DNA of 57,957 nt from Chlamydiota bacterium (GTDB lineage: Bacteria > Chlamydiota > Chlamydiia > Chlamydiales > JAAKFR01): the NCBI GenBank assembly GCA_021772455.1, contig JAJFLY010000022.1, forward strand, positions 1 through 57,957, written 5' to 3'. Under the pieces are notes generated by a model. That model was given only the letters and a program-made list of their open reading frames with translations, made no database searches and was not told where the DNA came from. This document shows positions 35,501 to 44,305 of the stretch, one piece after another; within the stretch, counting starts at the first letter, position 1, and each line of letters begins with the position of its first letter. The position numbers and the translations under genes were made by a program.

Positions 35501-36052
35501 CTATACTTCGTCAACAGTGCTGCCCAAACTTGATGCATCACCGTTGCCATCATTTGCAGCAGAAGGTTGAGCTTCTGAAATTTTGAGGAGCGTATTCTCA
35601 AGTTTAAGCGTCCACGCACGCTCCGTAGCTGCCCGTGCTGCTTCAAATACACCTGTTTGCAAGGCTGTGAGCTCACTTCTCAATCTTAATTCAGAAGCCC
35701 GGCTGGTATTTCTTTCCCCTAGAATTGTTGCTCTGCTTGTAGTAAGGGCTGTGATGTGAGCTCCTTGTCGTTGCATATATTTCACAGTGACAAGAACAAG
35801 CAATCCAGCCCCACCACCGATTAGGGCTTGGGCAGCATTGCTCCCGATTGAACCTATTCCAGCAAACTTACCGAGATCGGCAAGACCATGTATCTGCGTA
35901 AGGGCTAAAACGCCAAGAGCTACGACAGTTATAACGACAAGAACATCAAAGCCTATCGCGACTTGTTCTTTTAATTGAAGTAACTGTGTTTCTGCTTGGT
36001 CGGTTATTTCGGGTCTCTCAACAAAATATGGTGCTACAAATAGGGAAGCCAT
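35501..36052 (-). CDS. Inc-like membrane protein with coiled-coil tail
   Basis: A 183-residue protein with a polar N-terminus, two hydrophobic segments (about residues 35-52, LVVITVVALGVLAL, and 73-92, ALIGGGAGLLVLVTV) and a C-terminal helical part (about 105-165) rich in Arg, Glu and Ala. The paired hydrophobic layout suggests an inclusion-membrane-type protein, by architecture only. No homology to the cluster at 17142-20346 is obvious. The ATG at 36052 is the first in frame. Confidence 0.55.
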   Translation of the reverse strand: MASLFVAPYFVERPEITDQAETQLLQLKEQVAIGFDVLVVITVVALGVLALTQIHGLADLGKFAGIGSIGSNAAQALIGGGAGLLVLVTVKYMQRQGAHITALTTSRATILGERNTSRASELRLRSELTALQTGVFEAARAATERAWTLKLENTLLKISEAQPSAANDGNGDASSLGSTVDEV

Positions 36053-36128
36053 AATCGATTTTCCTTTATTTCAATTTTATTCGTGCAGAGGAAAGTAGCA
36101 ACCTATAAGGATTTGGTCAAGAAAAAGA

Positions 36129-36158
36129 TTGGCACTTGGCTATGCTCCCTGATATAGT
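36129..36158 (+). promoter_or_regulatory. Putative promoter of mazG
   Basis: TTGGCA (36129-36134), an 18-base spacer and TATAGT (36153-36158), 12 bases before the ATG, so the leader would be very short. Confidence 0.4.
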
Positions 36159-36169
36159 AGCTAAGCATT

Positions 36170-36823
36170 ATGACAAACGAAGATGCAGTAGAAGAATTCA
36201 GAAAGTTGCTAGCGATTACCGACGATCTTTTGGGTCCAGACGGGTGCGCGTGGGATCGGGAGCAGACAGTCGTTTCGATGCGCGAATCGGTCCTTGAAGA
36301 GGCGTGTGAGGTAATTGAGGCGATTGACGAGGGGAATAACACTGATGTTGTTGAGGAGCTCGGTGACTTGCTCTACAACGTTGTCTTTTTCTGCAAATTA
36401 GGCGAGAAAGAGGGGCGTTTCAATACAGTCGACACCCTCCGAAGCATCCGCGAAAAGCTTATTGCCCGCCATCCCCATGTTTTTGGAGGCAAGAAGCTAG
36501 AAGACATGGATGCGATCATCGAGCAATGGGAGCAGATCAAAAGCCAAGAGAAGAGCCATCGCGAAAGCTTAATGGATGGGATCCCAAAAGGACTACCGGC
36601 CTTAGCGCGCGCCTACAAGATTGCCAAAAAGATGGAGCGTGCCGACTACGATTTTCAGGCCGAAGAGGAGCTCTTTGAATCAGAAGAAGAGCTTGGGAAG
36701 CTCCTCTGGATCGTCGTGCGCCAGGCGCGCAGACAAGAGATCAACCCCGAAACTGCGCTACGAAAAGAGATGGTCAACCAGGAAAAGGCATTTCGTGATT
36801 GGGAAAACACTACCGGTTCTTAA
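36170..36823 (+). CDS. mazG: Nucleoside triphosphate pyrophosphohydrolase MazG
   Basis: A 217-residue MazG-type enzyme. GCAWDREQTVVSMRESVLEEACE and VVEELGDLLYNVVFF carry the metal-binding acidic residues, and RHPHVFGGKKLEDMD is also conserved. It hydrolyses NTPs to NMP and pyrophosphate, cleaning the nucleotide pool or affecting stress signalling. The next gene starts within its last 29 bases, so the two are likely coupled. Confidence 0.93.
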   Translation: MTNEDAVEEFRKLLAITDDLLGPDGCAWDREQTVVSMRESVLEEACEVIEAIDEGNNTDVVEELGDLLYNVVFFCKLGEKEGRFNTVDTLRSIREKLIARHPHVFGGKKLEDMDAIIEQWEQIKSQEKSHRESLMDGIPKGLPALARAYKIAKKMERADYDFQAEEELFESEEELGKLLWIVVRQARRQEINPETALRKEMVNQEKAFRDWENTTGS

Positions 36824-37649
36824 CCAGCCGATTTTATCCAAAAAAGAGCAGTATGCAGAAGAGGCGCGCATCCGTTCTGAGCGGGCTTGGGCCGAAAAAT
36901 GCACATCCACAGCCCTCGAAAAAGAGCGAATCTCTCGCATCGATGCCTTATTATCAACCCTCTCCTTAAAGGGAAAAGCGCTTGCCGATCTAGGGTGTGG
37001 GGATTCCCCCTTTTCACTTGAAGAGAGCCGGGTGACAGCTGTTGATGTAGCCCGGGCAGCTCTTGACCGCTGTCCGAGCCACATTAAGCGCATCAGAGGT
37101 GCCCTTCCCTACGTCCGCCTTCCTGAAGAGAGTTTTGATGGCGTCCTTCTAACCGATGTGATCGCCGAAATCGAGCCCCACCTCTATAGGCTCCTCCTTT
37201 CAGAGATCTCTGAGCTCATGAAAAAAGAGGCCTTTTGCATCTGTTCAACAGAGCTCGATTTTCACTCCGAAGATCCCCTCGGCCATTTCTTAGCCCTCCT
37301 TAAAACAGAGTTTGAAATCACCACCCTCAGCAAAAGCTACCACCGCCTCTACATCGGCTTTCGCGGCGCTCTCGATGCCCCCTCCAAATTTGTCCGCGCC
37401 TCATTTGACCAAACGTACCGCCGCCGCCAAATGGATGAAAGGGGTGGGTTTTTCCGCCTCTGGTTCTACCTAAACTCCCTCAAATGGCTATCCTACCTAT
37501 GGCGCCCCTTGACCCCCTTAAAAAAAGCCCTTCATAACCGTCCACTCTTACTTTTTTGCGAGAAGATTTCAGAAATACTTTGGGGAGAGGGGGCGCTTTC
37601 TCATGTGGTTGCTCACTGCAAGAGGAAGTCGTTGCATAAACAGCTCTGA
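36795..37649 (+). CDS. Class I SAM-dependent methyltransferase
   Basis: A 284-residue protein. ALADLGCGDSPFSLEES is a clear SAM-binding motif I, followed by a VTAVDV acidic strand and FDGVLLTDVIAEIEPHL. The C-terminal third is longer than the core and rich in aromatic and basic residues (for example FFRLWFYLNSLKWLSYLW), so it may touch the membrane. The substrate is unknown. The start is a GTG at 36795 with AAAAGG upstream; the frame start at 36621 runs inside mazG. Confidence 0.8.
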   Translation: MIGKTLPVLNQPILSKKEQYAEEARIRSERAWAEKCTSTALEKERISRIDALLSTLSLKGKALADLGCGDSPFSLEESRVTAVDVARAALDRCPSHIKRIRGALPYVRLPEESFDGVLLTDVIAEIEPHLYRLLLSEISELMKKEAFCICSTELDFHSEDPLGHFLALLKTEFEITTLSKSYHRLYIGFRGALDAPSKFVRASFDQTYRRRQMDERGGFFRLWFYLNSLKWLSYLWRPLTPLKKALHNRPLLLFCEKISEILWGEGALSHVVAHCKRKSLHKQL

Positions 37650-37660
37650 TGCGCTATAAT
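37632..37660 (+). promoter_or_regulatory. Promoter of the SRP RNA gene
   Basis: TTGCAT (37632-37637), 17-base spacer, perfect TATAAT (37655-37660). Expected start near 37667, at the beginning of the RNA. Confidence 0.85.
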
Positions 37661-37668
37661 TTTTGCTT

Positions 37669-37766
37669 GCCGGGGACCTCGTGGAAGAATAAGTTCCGAA
37701 CTAGGTCAGGATCGGAAGGTAGCAGCCTTAAGGAGTACTTAGCCTGCCTTGAGACACTCTCCGGCT
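37669..37766 (+). ncRNA. ffs: Signal recognition particle 4.5S RNA
   Basis: About 98 bases. The domain IV signature GGTCAGGATCGGAAGGTAGC (37704 region) includes the GGAA tetraloop and the GTAGCAGCC side of the symmetric loop. The ends pair (GCCGG near 37669 with CCGGC at 37761-37765), and a T run follows as terminator. It binds Ffh and takes signal-sequence-bearing ribosomes to the membrane. It has its own strong promoter. Confidence 0.95.
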
Positions 37767-37896
37767 TTTTTCGCCTTATTTTTGGCATCTTGGACGTTTC
37801 GTCGTTCGGGCATAGGGGAACCATCACCCTCTCTCCTCACCGGCCAATCTGCACAAAACTAAGACGAAAAAAACTAAGCCAGGTTTTACGGTCTCA

Positions 37897-38751
37897 TTAT
37901 TTCAAAATTCTCAAAGGATTGTCCGTATAAACAGCATCCACATCGAGGCGGACAGCCTCTTCCCAATCTTCCAAAGAATTGATCCCAAATAAAACAAGCG
38001 TAGGTGGGATAAATGAATTTTTCAATTCAGCAACGACCTCTGGCTTCCACAATCTAAACCCAATCGTACTTGTGCTCTCGCCAAGGGCAAAAGTTTCTTT
38101 TACGGTCATCACTCTCTTTAATTCAAACCCGATCCACGCTGAAGGTTCTGGAGGTGCAACTTCTTCCCCTTGATTCATCTTTAAAAGGCGTTCTCGTGTG
38201 ATCTCCCGTTTTTCAAAGGTTTTCCAACTCGGCTTATGCTCATAAATCCATTCAATAGGCTCGCGATTTGTCGAGTAAAAGATCAGGTGCTCTGCATCCT
38301 CATCAGAGATAGAGTCCGCTAATGCCGTGAGTAACTTTTCGTAATCAGCACACTTTAAATCGACGATAATCAGCGACTCGGGGATAGATTCAAGAATATC
38401 CTCTAACTTTGGAATTCTTAGCCCCTTGCCACGGTAGGGAAAATTATTTTCAGGCTGGAATGTGTAGCCAGCGTCTAGGAGTGAGATCTCTTCCCAGTTC
38501 ATGGAAGAAACGGTTCCCGAGCCATTCGTTCGAATACCTAGATCGTGGGGATGATAGACGACAATAACATCGTCCTTGGTCACCTGAACGTCTAGCTCAA
38601 TGGCATCACACCCCATCTCCAGAGCTTTGGAGAAGGCGAAGAGGGTGTTTTCAGGGAAATTTTGACCCCCTCCTCTATGTGCGATGATGGAAGGAGAGGC
38701 GTGAAGACCGCTAAACAGGATAAGAAATAGTGTAATTAGATAGCTTCTCAT
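37897..38751 (-). CDS. Glycerophosphodiester phosphodiesterase, exported
   Basis: A 284-residue GDPD enzyme with an N-terminal signal peptide (residues 1-18, ending at LHA). IIAHRGGGQNFPENTLFAF and CDAIELDVQVTKDDVIVVYHPH are the active-site blocks (HRG, PENT, ELD, H). It cleaves glycerophosphodiesters from phospholipid turnover to glycerol-3-phosphate, in the periplasm or outside. The C-terminal TDNPLRILK recurs as a possible remnant at 45180-45230. Confidence 0.93.
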   Translation of the reverse strand: MRSYLITLFLILFSGLHASPSIIAHRGGGQNFPENTLFAFSKALEMGCDAIELDVQVTKDDVIVVYHPHDLGIRTNGSGTVSSMNWEEISLLDAGYTFQPENNFPYRGKGLRIPKLEDILESIPESLIIVDLKCADYEKLLTALADSISDEDAEHLIFYSTNREPIEWIYEHKPSWKTFEKREITRERLLKMNQGEEVAPPEPSAWIGFELKRVMTVKETFALGESTSTIGFRLWKPEVVAELKNSFIPPTLVLFGINSLEDWEEAVRLDVDAVYTDNPLRILK

Positions 38752-38894
38752 ATGGCACCGTTTAATTCTAAAAGGATCGAAACTATAGCAGGAGTCCTGC
38801 TTTTTTTAATACGTCTGTTTTTAGTGGTTCTAAAACGCTCAATTCTATATAGTTTTCGGAAACAATCATTAATTATTAAATTTTAGGGAAGGTT

Positions 38895-40028
38895 ATGAGT
38901 TCAATAGGACAGGGCACAGGCTCAGCTGAAGATTTAGTTAGAGCTCTTTTGCGTGACTCTCAAGGTGAGCAAGCTCACCTTGCGCAGCATGGTCAACACC
39001 ACGAAGAAAGAATCGTCGCGCTCGAAGGGGAGCAAGGAGCCCTAAAAGAACGTGTCGAAGAAGTTGTAGTGGGACAAGGCGCTCATGCTAGGTCGTTGGA
39101 AGATTTTGGAGCAGCATTTGCCGAATTAATGGAACTTGCTAAGGCAGGGGGAGCACTTGCTCGTGAAGTGGTAGGGGGAATCGGGGAGCTTGCAGCAGGG
39201 CACGGAGCTCACGATCAGCGTATTGAAGGGCTTGCTGAAGGAAATCGAGCCAATGGCGAACGACTTGCAGCCGCTCAAGCTGAGCGAGAAGCTCTGAATG
39301 GGCGCGTGGATGGTGTGAGAGACGACGTTGATGGGCTTGGTGCTGCCGTAAATGCCCAGGCACAAGAAGTACAAAATTTGCAAGGCGACGTTCACAATCT
39401 TCAAGGGCAAGCACAAGCTTTGAATGGGCGTATTGGGGCTGCAGAGGGAGTGCAAGCAGGGATAGCAGCAGCACAGGTACAGGCTGATGGGCAGCTTCAA
39501 GCGCTTCAAGGTGCGGTGAACCAACAAGGTGTTCAATTAGGAGCCCAGCAAGCCGATCTTAATGGCTTGCGAGCTAACCGAGCAGCCAATCGGATGCGTA
39601 TGGCAGAATTAGTAGGGGAGATTGGAAATCAACAGGGACAAGCTCAGAACGGTGCTGCAGGACTTCAAAGGAACCGCGAAGAGATCGAAGCTCAAAGGGA
39701 GAAAGCCAAATGGCAGGCAATAGGGGCTGTGGCGTGCGTAGGTGCGATAGGTGTGATGAAAATTCCTTGTGGCAAGTTACCAGGAGTGGAAGAGCGTAAT
39801 CTCAGCTTACAACACCATCTATATCATCGTCTAAGTCATTTTCCCTCTGGTTTGGATGCTGAGGCTTCTTTCAGACTTATCGGCGAACGTGAGATTGCTA
39901 TGAACCGGGTTTCATATGCCATCGGTGCAGCAGCAGCAGCTTTAGGAACGAGTGCGCAATCAAATTCGAGTAGTGTGGCGAATCATGAAGCCAGAGAGAG
40001 AATTAATGGAGCCGCTCAGAATGGCTAA
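38895..40028 (+). CDS. Coiled-coil repeat protein 1 of tandem array, function unknown
   Basis: A 377-residue protein. Residues about 35-270 form one long heptad-like Gln/Ala/Glu-rich coiled coil with internal repetition (GRVDGVRDDVDGLGAAVNA and similar). Then come two hydrophobic segments (about 271-291, KWQAIGAVACVGAIGVM, and 339-352) separated by a His/Arg-containing loop, and a polar tail. No signal peptide is visible. The nearest architecture I can name is that of secreted pore-forming or inclusion membrane proteins. The ATG follows AGGGAAGGTT. First of six like-oriented genes. Confidence 0.7.
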   Translation: MSSIGQGTGSAEDLVRALLRDSQGEQAHLAQHGQHHEERIVALEGEQGALKERVEEVVVGQGAHARSLEDFGAAFAELMELAKAGGALAREVVGGIGELAAGHGAHDQRIEGLAEGNRANGERLAAAQAEREALNGRVDGVRDDVDGLGAAVNAQAQEVQNLQGDVHNLQGQAQALNGRIGAAEGVQAGIAAAQVQADGQLQALQGAVNQQGVQLGAQQADLNGLRANRAANRMRMAELVGEIGNQQGQAQNGAAGLQRNREEIEAQREKAKWQAIGAVACVGAIGVMKIPCGKLPGVEERNLSLQHHLYHRLSHFPSGLDAEASFRLIGEREIAMNRVSYAIGAAAAALGTSAQSNSSSVANHEARERINGAAQNG

Positions 40029-40082
40029 TTCGACTCCAAAAACCATTTTTAAATTATTAAAGATCAAATATTAGGAAGAATA

Positions 40083-41225
40083 ATGAGTACATCATCAGTA
40101 TCAGGTACAACATATGAAGAATTAGCAAGTGGGCTTCTACGCGGCGCTCAAGAACAAGGCCAACTTTTCACGCGGGCTGAGCATCACGAAACAAGAATCG
40201 GAGAGCTCGAAGGTGGGCAAGGGGCGTTGCAGCAGCGCGTTGGAGAGGTTATAGTTGGACAAGAGGGGCACGCTGCCCAGTTGGAAGATTTTGGAGCAAC
40301 TCTTGCTGAATTACAAAATCTAGCGAGAGCAAATGATGCTTTTGCTCATGAATTAGTAGGGGGGCTTGGGGAGCTCGCAGCAGGTCAAGTAGCCCACCAC
40401 CATCGTATTGAAGAGCTCGCAGAGGGAATTCGAGCCAATGGCAAAGGACTTGCTGCTGCTCAAGCAGAAAGAGAAGCTCTGAATGGGCGCGTGGATGGTG
40501 TGAGAGGTGACGTTGATGCGATCGGCGCTGAGGTAAATGCCCAGGCACAACAAATTCAAGGGGTGCGAGGTGATGTTAACGACCTTCGAGGGGCAGTAAA
40601 CGGTCTAAATGGACGTGCGGATGCTATTGAAGGGGATCAGGCTCAACAAGCCGCTGCACAAGCGCAGGCTAATGCGCAAATTCAAGCGCTTCAAGACCAA
40701 GTGAATCAACAAGAAGCTCAGATAGGAGCTCAGCAAGCGAATATTGTTGTTTTGCGAGAGCATCTAGAAGATAATGGCGCGCGCATGGCTCAAGCAGAAG
40801 GAGTGATTGAAGGCTTGCGACAAGAGGCTGAGGATGGCGCAGCTCAGCTTCAGAGGGCTCGTGTGGAGGTTGAATCTGCGCGACAACGCGCTAAATACCA
40901 AGCGGTTGGTGCTGTGGCGTGTGCTGGTACGATCGCCGCGTTGAAATTTCCAATCTACAGGGTCTCACCAATTGAAAACATTCTGCCTGATGGAAGATTC
41001 GTAGCACAGGTAAATTATTTAGAGGAGGTTGTAGGAGATCAGTTGCCTTCTGGTGTAAGGCGTGTCATGAAGGCTGTAGTCAATACTTCAGGAGGGCATA
41101 GAGAATTTATGGCTTACTATGTTCCCTGTGCTCTTGGAGCTGCTGGAGCGGGTTCTGCATGGAGCGCGCACTCCAATCATAATGCTGCCTACGCTCATAT
41201 GTTTCCAAATGACGAAGAAGCTTAA
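40083..41225 (+). CDS. Coiled-coil repeat protein 2 of tandem array
   Basis: A 380-residue close paralogue of the protein at 38895. It has the same order: an N-terminal region with YEELASGLLRGAQEQ, a long coiled coil, a hydrophobic segment (about 271-290, KYQAVGAVACAGTIAAL) and a second one (about 345-360). A 36-base DNA block at 40471-40506 is identical to 39286-39321. The C-terminal loop between the hydrophobic segments differs from copy 1, so that is the variable part. The ATG follows TTAGGAAGAATA. Confidence 0.7.
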   Translation: MSTSSVSGTTYEELASGLLRGAQEQGQLFTRAEHHETRIGELEGGQGALQQRVGEVIVGQEGHAAQLEDFGATLAELQNLARANDAFAHELVGGLGELAAGQVAHHHRIEELAEGIRANGKGLAAAQAEREALNGRVDGVRGDVDAIGAEVNAQAQQIQGVRGDVNDLRGAVNGLNGRADAIEGDQAQQAAAQAQANAQIQALQDQVNQQEAQIGAQQANIVVLREHLEDNGARMAQAEGVIEGLRQEAEDGAAQLQRARVEVESARQRAKYQAVGAVACAGTIAALKFPIYRVSPIENILPDGRFVAQVNYLEEVVGDQLPSGVRRVMKAVVNTSGGHREFMAYYVPCALGAAGAGSAWSAHSNHNAAYAHMFPNDEEA

Positions 41226-41256
41226 GCCAACTAATTAAACAGATAAGGAAAAGATC

Positions 41257-42258
41257 ATGAATCCAGTAAGACAGGGCGCAGGCCCAGTAGAAGATTTAGT
41301 TGGAGCTGTTTTACGCGGCGCTCAAGAAGAGCGGGGCCAGCTTGCTCTGCAAGGCGCGCAGCACGGAGCCAGACTCGATGAACTTGAAGCAACCTTGGGC
41401 CAATTGGCAGAACTTGCAAGAACTAATGAAGTTCTAGCTGGTGAAGCAATGAGAGGAGTTGGCGAGCTAGCGGCTGGACATGAAGCTCATAATCGGCGTC
41501 TAGGAGTGCTTGAAGAGGGTGCTCGAGTCAGTGGCGAACGACTTGCAGCTGCTCAAGCCGAGCGAGCAGCTCTGAATGGGCGCGTGGATGATGTGCGAGA
41601 GAACGTTGGTCAACTTCGCGGCCGTGTGGATGCCCAAGCACAACGGGTGAATGGATTACAGCGCGACGTCATCGGGCTTCAAGGGCAAGCACAAGCTATG
41701 GGTAGACGCATTGAGTTTGTAGAAGGAGCACAGGAACGGTTAGCTAATGCACAAGCACAGGCTGATGTACGTCTTCAGGTGCTTCAAGGAAGGGTAGATG
41801 TGCAAGTAACTCGGGCACGATTGCAGCAAGAGGCAATCAATGCGGCACAAGCGCAACACGATGTCGAACGAGCTGCTGTTGAGGCGCGAATGAACGCCCT
41901 GCAGGATCAGATTGGAAACCAGCAAGAGGCTGCTCGGGACGCTGATCAAGGACTTCAGAATGCGCGCGTAGATGCAGAAGCTCTACGGGAAAAGGCCAAA
42001 TGGCAAGCGATTGGGGCTGGAGTATGCGCTGTAACCCCTGTGCTTACGCACGTTGTTAAACTTCCTTTTGATCGGCGTTCCGAGTCTTTGCATACTATTG
42101 CGTATGCTGGGTGTATAAGATGCTTTGGATATTTTGATTATTATGCTTTTGGGGCCATTACTTACGGAGGCGAAGTAGCTGCTGAATTGGTTGCTGGGGG
42201 TCTTGCAGTAAGTGCCTATCAGAATTATAATGCAGCGGAAGAACAAGAGGACGCTTAA
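41257..42258 (+). CDS. Coiled-coil repeat protein 3 of tandem array
   Basis: A 333-residue paralogue with a shorter N-terminal coiled coil than copies 1 and 2 (one N-terminal repeat unit is missing), a hydrophobic segment (about 249-268) and a second one near residue 300. It shares the DNA block AGCTCTGAATGGGCGCGTGG with the other two copies (41568-41587). The leader AGATAAGGAAAAGATC provides the ribosome site. Confidence 0.68.
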   Translation: MNPVRQGAGPVEDLVGAVLRGAQEERGQLALQGAQHGARLDELEATLGQLAELARTNEVLAGEAMRGVGELAAGHEAHNRRLGVLEEGARVSGERLAAAQAERAALNGRVDDVRENVGQLRGRVDAQAQRVNGLQRDVIGLQGQAQAMGRRIEFVEGAQERLANAQAQADVRLQVLQGRVDVQVTRARLQQEAINAAQAQHDVERAAVEARMNALQDQIGNQQEAARDADQGLQNARVDAEALREKAKWQAIGAGVCAVTPVLTHVVKLPFDRRSESLHTIAYAGCIRCFGYFDYYAFGAITYGGEVAAELVAGGLAVSAYQNYNAAEEQEDA

Positions 42259-42361
42259 TTTAGTTTATAGTAAACAATTTTTATTTTACTTTTGTTTTTT
42301 AGTTTTAATTATTCAAGTGTTATAGTTTTTGGGGTTTAGTTTAATAATTGTTAGGGAGTAT

Positions 42362-43249
42362 ATGAGTTCAGTCGCACGAGGATTTCCAGAAGCAGATCTT
42401 CAAGCATTACAAGCGCTCGTTACAGCAAACGAGAATGCTGCACGCGAAGTTGAGGGGGCACTTGCATCCCTCGCAGAAGGACATGCTGTCCATCAACGGC
42501 GTATTGAACAGCTTGAAGGGGATACTCGAATCAATGGATTGGAACTTGTGCGAGTGCAAAATGGACTCGAATTACTTCACATCCTTGCTCGAGGTGCAAT
42601 TAGGCAGAGTCATATACTCGGCGTTCAAGTACATGCTCAAGGAGAACGTGTTCATAGATTGCAAGACGCTGTTAAAGATCTTCAAGATCAAGTGGCAGTA
42701 GTTGATGAGGGCATTAGGGGAATAGAGCGTGCTCAAGAGATGCAAGCAAGGCTGCAAGAGGGAGCTGGTGTCTGGTATCGCATGCTTCAAATGAATGTGG
42801 ATCAACAAGCTGCCCAGGCACAAGCGCAACGGGAAGCCATCGATGCAATGCGAGTGCAGCGCGATGCTGATCGGGTTGCAAATCGTGTGCGCCTAGAGGC
42901 TATGGAAAATGCGCTTCAAGGGCTTCGTCAGCAGGAAGAAGTTGCTGAGGTTCAGCTTGAGGTAGTTCGCGAGGAAGTTGAAGAGAAACTAAGTGAGGCT
43001 CAACAGGCCGCGATTTTTGGTGTCGTCTGTTTGGCCCTGCCGGTAGTTATGGATCCTAACTCGGTATTGTCAGAGTCTTACCAGCTTTCCGAGAGGTATC
43101 AACTGAGAAGGATACCAGACGCACTTTTAGGAACGCAGGCAGTTGATAGAGGTTTTGTTGGCAGTCGCATTCTTGGTGGGGCCAGTGTTTTAGAAGCTGT
43201 GCAAGAGTTAATTTCCTCCAGCATTGATAAAAAAGGAGATAAGGTATGA
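42362..43249 (+). CDS. Coiled-coil protein 4 of tandem array
   Basis: A 295-residue diverged relative. It has the same type of coiled coil (HQRRIEQLEGDTRINGLELV, LQDAVKDLQDQVAV) and a single hydrophobic segment (AAIFGVVCLALPVVM, about 222-236), after which a polar region follows. The ATG at 42362 has AGGGAG 5-6 bases upstream; the frame start at 42329 is rejected. Its stop overlaps the next start (ATGA), so it is coupled to protein 5. Confidence 0.65.
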   Translation: MSSVARGFPEADLQALQALVTANENAAREVEGALASLAEGHAVHQRRIEQLEGDTRINGLELVRVQNGLELLHILARGAIRQSHILGVQVHAQGERVHRLQDAVKDLQDQVAVVDEGIRGIERAQEMQARLQEGAGVWYRMLQMNVDQQAAQAQAQREAIDAMRVQRDADRVANRVRLEAMENALQGLRQQEEVAEVQLEVVREEVEEKLSEAQQAAIFGVVCLALPVVMDPNSVLSESYQLSERYQLRRIPDALLGTQAVDRGFVGSRILGGASVLEAVQELISSSIDKKGDKV

Positions 43250-44301
43250 GTAACGGAGTAGAAGGACGCTCGATGGTGGCGTTTGATCCAAATTCTCAAG
43301 CGCTCGTTGCCCAGAGTGGTGTTACCCGTGAAGATGTTTTTCATATGCTGGCCCATTTGTCGCAAAATGATCCCGAGATGTATGAGGGAGCTATTATTCG
43401 TACATTGGGGGTTGCCAGAGAGAATTTCCCTCGACTCCAAAAGTTTCAAGCACGACTCCGTAGCCTGCAAGAACGCTATGCGGATCAAATGAATACTCTT
43501 GATGGGTTGCAGGAGTCTTCCAAAGTCAATAAGCAATGCATTTATGATATCGAAGAGAATACTCAAAGAATAGATGCTGAGGTTGCAGGAGTTTCATTTT
43601 TAAATGAAAGGTGCCGAGAAGGGGTTGAACAAGGTGAGCAAGAGGTCCTAGACCTCACCAAAGAGGTAAGAGCTCATAGGAATGACGCTGCATATCTATG
43701 TCGTCAAACATTTAAGCTAGAGGTTCAAAATGGGGTACGAGCTCGAGAAGCTCGTTTGTTAGCCGGCCAACTCGAAAGAAGAGAAGCTGAGTCTACCCAA
43801 AGAGACGAGCAAAAAGTTGCCTTGGATAGAACGATCGCAACGAATACTGCAGCTAATCAGCAACGTCGAATAGAAATCAATGTTTTGACAAATAATCTTG
43901 AGAGTCTTCGTGTTCAACGCGAGGTATTAAGCATATTCATAGACCTTAGCTCCATCCGAAGTCTTTTCTACGAAGAGATGAGGAATCAACATCAGGGAGC
44001 AGTTGCGCTAACAGCGATGGGAATAGGTTTTTTGGTTGCAGGTCCCTTCGGGCTGATCCCGGGCATTTATCAGGGTGGTCTTGTTGCAGCACGAGAAAGA
44101 AAGATCAGAGAAGAGCTGGCACGTATTGAAGTATCTGACCCGCGACTACATTATTGGTTGGATGCACTTCAAAGAAGTAATGTAGACGTCTGTTGCTTTG
44201 TAATGCCTTATAATACATTTCGTGAGATCTGTCGCGAAAATTTTGGGCGTTTAGAACGAATCGCGATAGCTAGAGTTAGAGAGAACAATAATCAGGGGTA
44301 A
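43246..44301 (+). CDS. Coiled-coil protein 5 of tandem array, with hydrophobic segment
   Basis: A 351-residue protein, mainly coiled coil (about residues 60-240), with one hydrophobic segment near residues 255-280 (MGIGFLVAGPFGLIPGIYQ). Sequence similarity to proteins 1-3 is limited to the coiled-coil style. The ATG overlaps the previous stop and has AAAGGAGAT upstream, so it is translationally coupled. Confidence 0.62.
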   Translation: MSNGVEGRSMVAFDPNSQALVAQSGVTREDVFHMLAHLSQNDPEMYEGAIIRTLGVARENFPRLQKFQARLRSLQERYADQMNTLDGLQESSKVNKQCIYDIEENTQRIDAEVAGVSFLNERCREGVEQGEQEVLDLTKEVRAHRNDAAYLCRQTFKLEVQNGVRAREARLLAGQLERREAESTQRDEQKVALDRTIATNTAANQQRRIEINVLTNNLESLRVQREVLSIFIDLSSIRSLFYEEMRNQHQGAVALTAMGIGFLVAGPFGLIPGIYQGGLVAARERKIREELARIEVSDPRLHYWLDALQRSNVDVCCFVMPYNTFREICRENFGRLERIAIARVRENNNQG

Positions 44302-44305
44302 TAGC

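Noticed and set aside
36621-36794. Upstream part of the methyltransferase frame
   Set aside because: It lies entirely inside mazG in another frame, with low-complexity Ser/Arg content, so it is not real coding sequence.
37649-37930. Open frame across the SRP RNA
   Set aside because: It lies over the 4.5S RNA and its terminator, and the translation has no protein-like features.
39126-39536. Long minus-strand frames inside the coiled-coil genes (also 40249-40559 and 41740-42246)
   Set aside because: They are the complement of Gln/Ala/Leu-rich repeats, with low-complexity Leu/His/Ser translations and no ribosome sites.
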